Positions 63,263-64,000 of a DNA stretch of 64,000 nt are shown one piece after another. Location of the stretch: IMG/VR virus record IMGVR_UViG_3300045999_010887, positions 1-64,000 of that record; one strand, given 5' to 3'. This DNA comes from a virus. The notes beneath the pieces are model-generated. The model saw nothing but the letters and a program-made list of their open reading frames with translations, made no database searches and was not told where the DNA came from. Within the stretch, counting starts at the first letter, position 1; each line of letters opens with the position of its first letter. A program made the translations under genes and the position numbers.

Positions 63263-63521
63263 AACACCTGGTGACCTACCACCTGAGTTGTCTGCTACGT
63301 TTAACGTCCAGCTCGACGATTACACTGCTTAAATCCCGACCTTTAACATCGGGATTAACCAAGTCTTGTATTACTCACTGTCCTATTTGGCCCGTGGGGG
63401 AGCGTAGCGCCACATCCAACCGAAATGTCAGGAAATGTTGACAATTGAGAGGATAATGAGTGGAAGACTCACTAAATGAGGGCTATATAAACCCCTGGTC
63501 GCCCAGGGGAAGAGATAACCG
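63263..63521 (-). other. Gene-free control region with hairpins
   Basis: No credible gene on either strand. It contains CGTC/GACG with TTAAACG (63297-63318), AATCCCGA/TCGGGATT (63332-63356) and CCCCTGG/CCAGGGG (63492-63509). TTGACA occurs near 63434 on the plus strand but without a matching -10 at the right distance. Probably holds a promoter or terminator for the array; I cannot place it. Confidence 0.5.
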
Positions 63522-63842
63522 TCAATCGAAGCAGGTTGCTTCTATAACGAAGCTAAGATCTTTGGGTCTGCGTGTGATAAACACTCGCCATTGACGGATG
63601 TCAACGCTACCTTCGCTGCTGGTGTCATAGCTGTTAGCGTACAACTCTTGTTGAGCAAGCTCAAGCTCGTAGATGTACAGATAACTAAGCAACTTATCCA
63701 TCAAACGCTTCGGACTAATGTCCGCAGCTTTGAAGAATCCTGGTGCTAATGTCACCTTCTTGCCGTTAGCAAGTGCAGCAACTGCGCACTCGCAACGGTA
63801 GTCAACTTCGTAAGCGCTGATCGTAGCAATGAATGTTGCCAT
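63522..63842 (-). CDS. Hypothetical protein
   Basis: 106 residues from ATG 63842: TFIATISAYEVDYRCECAVA, KVTLAPGFFKAADISPKRLM, then a helical part and a beta end. Leader TATTCAGCACA resembles the C/A-rich type. Unknown. Confidence 0.55.
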   Translation of the reverse strand: MATFIATISAYEVDYRCECAVAALANGKKVTLAPGFFKAADISPKRLMDKLLSYLYIYELELAQQELYANSYDTSSEGSVDIRQWRVFITRRPKDLSFVIEATCFD

Positions 63843-64000
63843 TGTGCTGAATACAGTGGAACTCTGCGTTAGTACGGATGCGCAGCCCCCGTTACTTATC
63901 AACCTCCTTCTTTTTTTCTATCCGGTATCTCTCTCGGTTGGGGTGTTGGAGAAGAGTCAGGTAATTTTGTACCCTTTTCAGGGATATATGCGCCCGTTTT
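63843..64000 (-). other. Leader region with AAGGAGG but no start codon in range
   Basis: On the minus strand a perfect anti-Shine-Dalgarno match AAGGAGG follows GAAAAAAAG, then TTGATAAGTAACGG. No ATG or GTG lies 5-10 bases downstream; the TTG is adjacent. The next ATG (63842) is about 55 bases further. The role is unclear. Confidence 0.4.

Noticed and set aside
57000-63300. CRISPR array
   Set aside because: Repeats are spaced by genes rather than by 30-40 base spacers, and they covary instead of being identical.

Overview
This window looks like part of a large tailed cyanophage genome, probably from a phage of Synechococcus, Cyanobium or a relative. The host inference rests on gene content: an NblA-like protein, a miniprotein ending in a CP12-like motif, a DUF4278-type protein, a cyanobacterial-type integrase remnant, SpeD, a Dps-like protein, and many small proteins of the DUF6321, DUF5872 and MQIAG/MKLAG kinds that I recall from cyanophages. 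No 16S rRNA or other host gene is present. Both ends lie inside genes or leaders, so the genome continues on both sides; terminase, portal, tail tape measure and photosystem genes are not seen here.

Layout. 1-8 kb (+ strand): the 3' exon of the major capsid gene, preceded by the 3' end of a group I intron, then virion genes including an M23 peptidase with circularly permuted motifs and an SLT transglycosylase. 8-15.5 kb: an integrase-like/excisionase-like pair, HNH genes, a GH24 lysozyme, NblA-like protein, DUF3310, dCTP deaminase and a Dam-like methylase. 15.5-22.5 kb (+): tail fibre and receptor-binding genes, then a two-domain endolysin. 22.5-30 kb (- strand): CP12-like miniprotein, HNH genes, a mannose cupin, glycosyltransferase, SpeD and a D5-type primase-helicase. 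30-35 kb: RecB-type nuclease, then GMD, a ColD-like dehydratase and a CAP59-like glycosyltransferase. 35-42 kb: small basic proteins, tRNA-Pro, more HNH genes, a Dps-like protein, a virion protein and a protein-kinase-like gene. 42-54.5 kb (-): replication block with Gp157, DUF5895, two-OB SSB, family A DNA polymerase, Gp88 and ThyX. 54.5-64 kb (-): a string of very small early-type genes with tRNA-Leu, a PcfJ-like protein and an alpha-CTD-like protein.

How it fits together. The + strand carries virion and lysis functions, mostly with Shine-Dalgarno sites. The - strand carries replication, nucleotide metabolism and host takeover. Many - strand genes lack a Shine-Dalgarno and instead have a C/A-rich leader resembling CAACTCAACACC before the ATG. 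ThyX, dCTP deaminase, polymerase, SSB, primase-helicase and the RecB-type nuclease make a replication set. GMD, the ColD-like enzyme, the cupin and two glycosyltransferases point to deoxysugar chemistry.

The most striking signal is in the 54.5-63.3 kb small-gene array. Every spacer longer than about 45 bases holds stable RNA hairpins placed between one stop codon and the next leader. Two families are clear. One (six copies) has an outer stem whose sequence changes with compensation, a conserved asymmetric internal loop and a variable inner stem. The other (five copies) is a T-loop-like hairpin next to a second hairpin. One copy of the first family abuts tRNA-Leu. Together they look like RNA punctuation of a long polycistronic transcript. 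This is inference from sequence only and needs covariance searches and transcript mapping.
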